This document shows, piece after piece, positions 63,701 through 64,000 of a DNA stretch of 64,000 nucleotides. Below the pieces are notes generated by a model. That model did no database searches and was not told where the DNA came from. It worked only from the letters and a program-made list of their open reading frames with translations. The position numbers and the translations under genes were made by a program. Origin of the DNA: a gamma proteobacterium SCGC AAA168-P09. GTDB taxonomy: Bacteria > Pseudomonadota > Gammaproteobacteria > Magnimaribacterales > D2472. The stretch is from the NCBI GenBank assembly GCA_000385055.1, contig ARRL01000005.1, forward strand, positions 25,098 through 89,097, given 5' to 3'. The first letter of the stretch is position 1. Each line of letters opens with the position of its first letter.

Positions 63701-63718
63701 GCTAGAGTTAGTTTCTAG
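60713..63718 (+). CDS. Oar-like TonB-dependent receptor with carboxypeptidase-like N-domain
   Basis: The 1001-residue outer-membrane protein begins with a signal peptide (about 22 residues). A carboxypeptidase-regulatory-like beta sandwich follows (GALNVTVVDSNGNVVEGAMV, residues about 26-112), then a plug with DDVVVVASREALIDTTS, DNVYYIDGVNVTNVDS and a VSKVITKSGSNEFTGSINY pattern. This is the Oar/CirA-like class. A large barrel ends in a Phe (residue 1001, GARVSF), the usual barrel signal. An EF-hand-like loop sits at residues 531-542. The ligand is unknown. It appears to be transcribed alone and ends with a terminator. Confidence 0.92.
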   Translation: MFSNYFKFLAVFTVVISASFLSADDTGALNVTVVDSNGNVVEGAMVSAKTSESLRGASGSTGSDGSVKLSFLDPSSKYVISVKASGYASSSANAITVVSGQTRALSLMVSSATAGIDDVVVVASREALIDTTSAQQGLDITLALTESLPTGRNYQSYLQLAPSVKPSNTGNPSSKSGVNYSDGGGTTGNSTDNVYYIDGVNVTNVDSGLANSNLNSEIIQEQQVLTGGLSAEYEGGTGLVSKVITKSGSNEFTGSINYYLQNDSLVADNDNLPNNTYSKFDSAVTLGGPIIQDKLWFFASMQTKETEIDVSDLEAGTVLRSSTASSDLGFGKLTAQITDNDFLSFSYFDDPYDRDASTLATTLNNRDLALAQGGSNTNLTWTHSFDKGVLNVSKSSHEGESSTLASNNDTRNDVAYLSSAEGTLAARNKGGQGSNQIYFSNKDELSVTYDFNINNHEIKVGYLKTENERLENIVYTGDGAQYTSIGASDIGTTYDVYLNGTWSGSRDLFSDDTVRILEAGNAIAAFVTAYDTDSSGAVDADELDGATFSSTNGNPTNDVNVYRINQTQTAPLRFTSEGQAMFIQDTIYHGQWTFDVGFRAESYEHFGSDGSKIADFDWEIAPRMSVTYDINGDGRSKLYVYDGRYYDPIRTNMTGFAGTLTGSVREEQVYLADQWITYRTRGGAQEQDAYFSPNTKTPYTDELIIGYSQLIGEDKSISVTYTDRKTKDIMEDFAAYVYACGGPVDAVAPDGCKASAYDAALGGDGILNTDFGLPLSYFGWDSYPNSNYIIGTLAGGHRNYTGLEIAFRKRPTDDKPYSILASYTNNQAEGNSNSDSNADIQGDLDWLDPRAPNMYGPQSGNIEHQLKFAGTYQLTDKLEAGMVFNWNSGYLFTKGTSLYGRNVPLQGEGYTVGGLNRDWIANQFGTEQAPSFYELDLRLKYTTNIMSDRELEVFVDVFNVLDNQAVTEVMPFIEGDGIYDVGEGTDWVSPRSFYLGARVSF
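62303..62338 (+). other. EF-hand-type calcium loop coded within the Oar-like receptor
   Basis: The twelve codons give D-T-D-S-S-G-A-V-D-A-D-E, with Asp at 1 and 3, Ser at 5, Gly at 6, Val at 8, Asp at 9 and Glu at 12, the complete EF-hand loop pattern. It lies in a stretch rich in polar residues that is likely an extracellular loop between barrel strands. Flanking helices cannot be confirmed. Confidence 0.5.
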
Positions 63719-63739
63719 TAGATATTTGATTTAATAAAA

Positions 63740-63762
63740 GGGCTGTTTTACAGCCCTTTTTT
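63740..63762 (+). terminator. rho-independent terminator after the Oar-like receptor
   Basis: GGGCTG-TTTTA-CAGCCC is a six-pair stem followed by a run of T, 21 bases after the receptor stop codon. Confidence 0.85.
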
Positions 63763-63780
63763 ATTTTAAAATATAATTAT

Positions 63781-63918
63781 ATGCGTATTCATAAAATACT
63801 TTTAATTTCAAGCAAAAGAAATTTTATTGCTTGGTCATCAAAAATTCTTATAAGATTTATGAATATTTACGTAAAATCAAAAGCAAAAAAGTTAAAATCT
63901 CCTCACTTTAATAATTAA
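63781..63918 (+). CDS. possible small basic protein, 45 aa
   Basis: An ATG at 63781 opens 45 codons (MRIHKILLISSKRNFIAW...) ending TAA at 63916. The product is strongly basic and partly hydrophobic. No clear ribosome-binding site lies before it, and it directly follows a terminator. It could be a chance ORF in AT-rich DNA. No family recognised. Confidence 0.25.
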   Translation: MRIHKILLISSKRNFIAWSSKILIRFMNIYVKSKAKKLKSPHFNN

Positions 63919-63950
63919 TATAAAAATATTAAATTATATTAAATAAAGTG

Positions 63951-63978
63951 TTGACATGATTTTTCAAAAGAGTATATT
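63951..63978 (+). promoter_or_regulatory. strong sigma-70-type promoter pointing out of the window
   Basis: TTGACA (63951-63956), 16 bases, TATATT (63973-63978). The -35 box is exact and the -10 box has one mismatch. Nothing coding is visible in the last 22 bases, so it must serve a gene beyond the right edge. Confidence 0.55.
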
Positions 63979-64000
63979 TAATAAACCAACTTGATTCCGA

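Overview
The window is AT-rich, densely coded DNA. Gene content and order point to a free-living, probably marine gammaproteobacterium with a streamlined genome, plausibly SAR86-like. This is an inference from gammaproteobacterial gene neighbourhoods (tig-clpP-clpX-lon-hupB-ppiD, purM-purN, gloB|rnhA-dnaQ, wrbA with DUF2069), very short intergenic gaps, Hda, and two large TonB-dependent receptors. No rRNA, CRISPR, transposase, integrase or recognisable prophage was seen. No stretch longer than 300 bases lacks a gene; the longest are 60480-60712 and 63719-64000.

Layout. 1-7151: the end of a beta-lactamase-fold hydrolase, then a run of minus-strand envelope genes (SLC13 permease, MscS channel, YwaF-like membrane protein, DsbD-type reductase) and an Hsp20 with a heat-shock-type promoter. 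7287-16005: information processing and nucleotide metabolism (recX, dnaX, recR, dcd, purN, purM, DUF2066, a phosphatidyltransferase, hda). 15998-22323: sppA, DUF2069, wrbA-like, a TlpA-like lipoprotein, an M23 peptidase, xseA and an EamA transporter.

22349-27957 is the accessory part of the window. A divergent hypothetical gene faces a five-gene co-directional cluster: a basic membrane protein, a DnaQ-fold protein that has lost its catalytic acids, an OGG-fold DNA-glycosylase-like protein, a small acidic protein, and a large membrane-anchored protein. The large protein repeats the fold of the small acidic one and adds a long DUF4116-like repeat array. The cluster has its own promoter, with tandem 10-bp repeats upstream, and ends beside tRNA-Val and tRNA-Asp. 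It is the best candidate here for an undescribed system.

28060-44188: five tRNA genes, htpG, gpsA, folD, trhO, a GST, glutamate dehydrogenase, then the protein-quality-control block from tig to ppiD. 44190-52401: oppABC without its ATPases, mltD, gloB, rnhA, dnaQ and gltX. 52364-59689: a LysR regulator divergent from a TonB-dependent receptor, followed by a DASS transporter and gamma-glutamyltransferase, a likely nutrient-uptake locus. 59691-64000: fabI, an Oar-like TonB-dependent receptor carrying an EF-hand loop, and a terminal promoter whose gene lies beyond the window.
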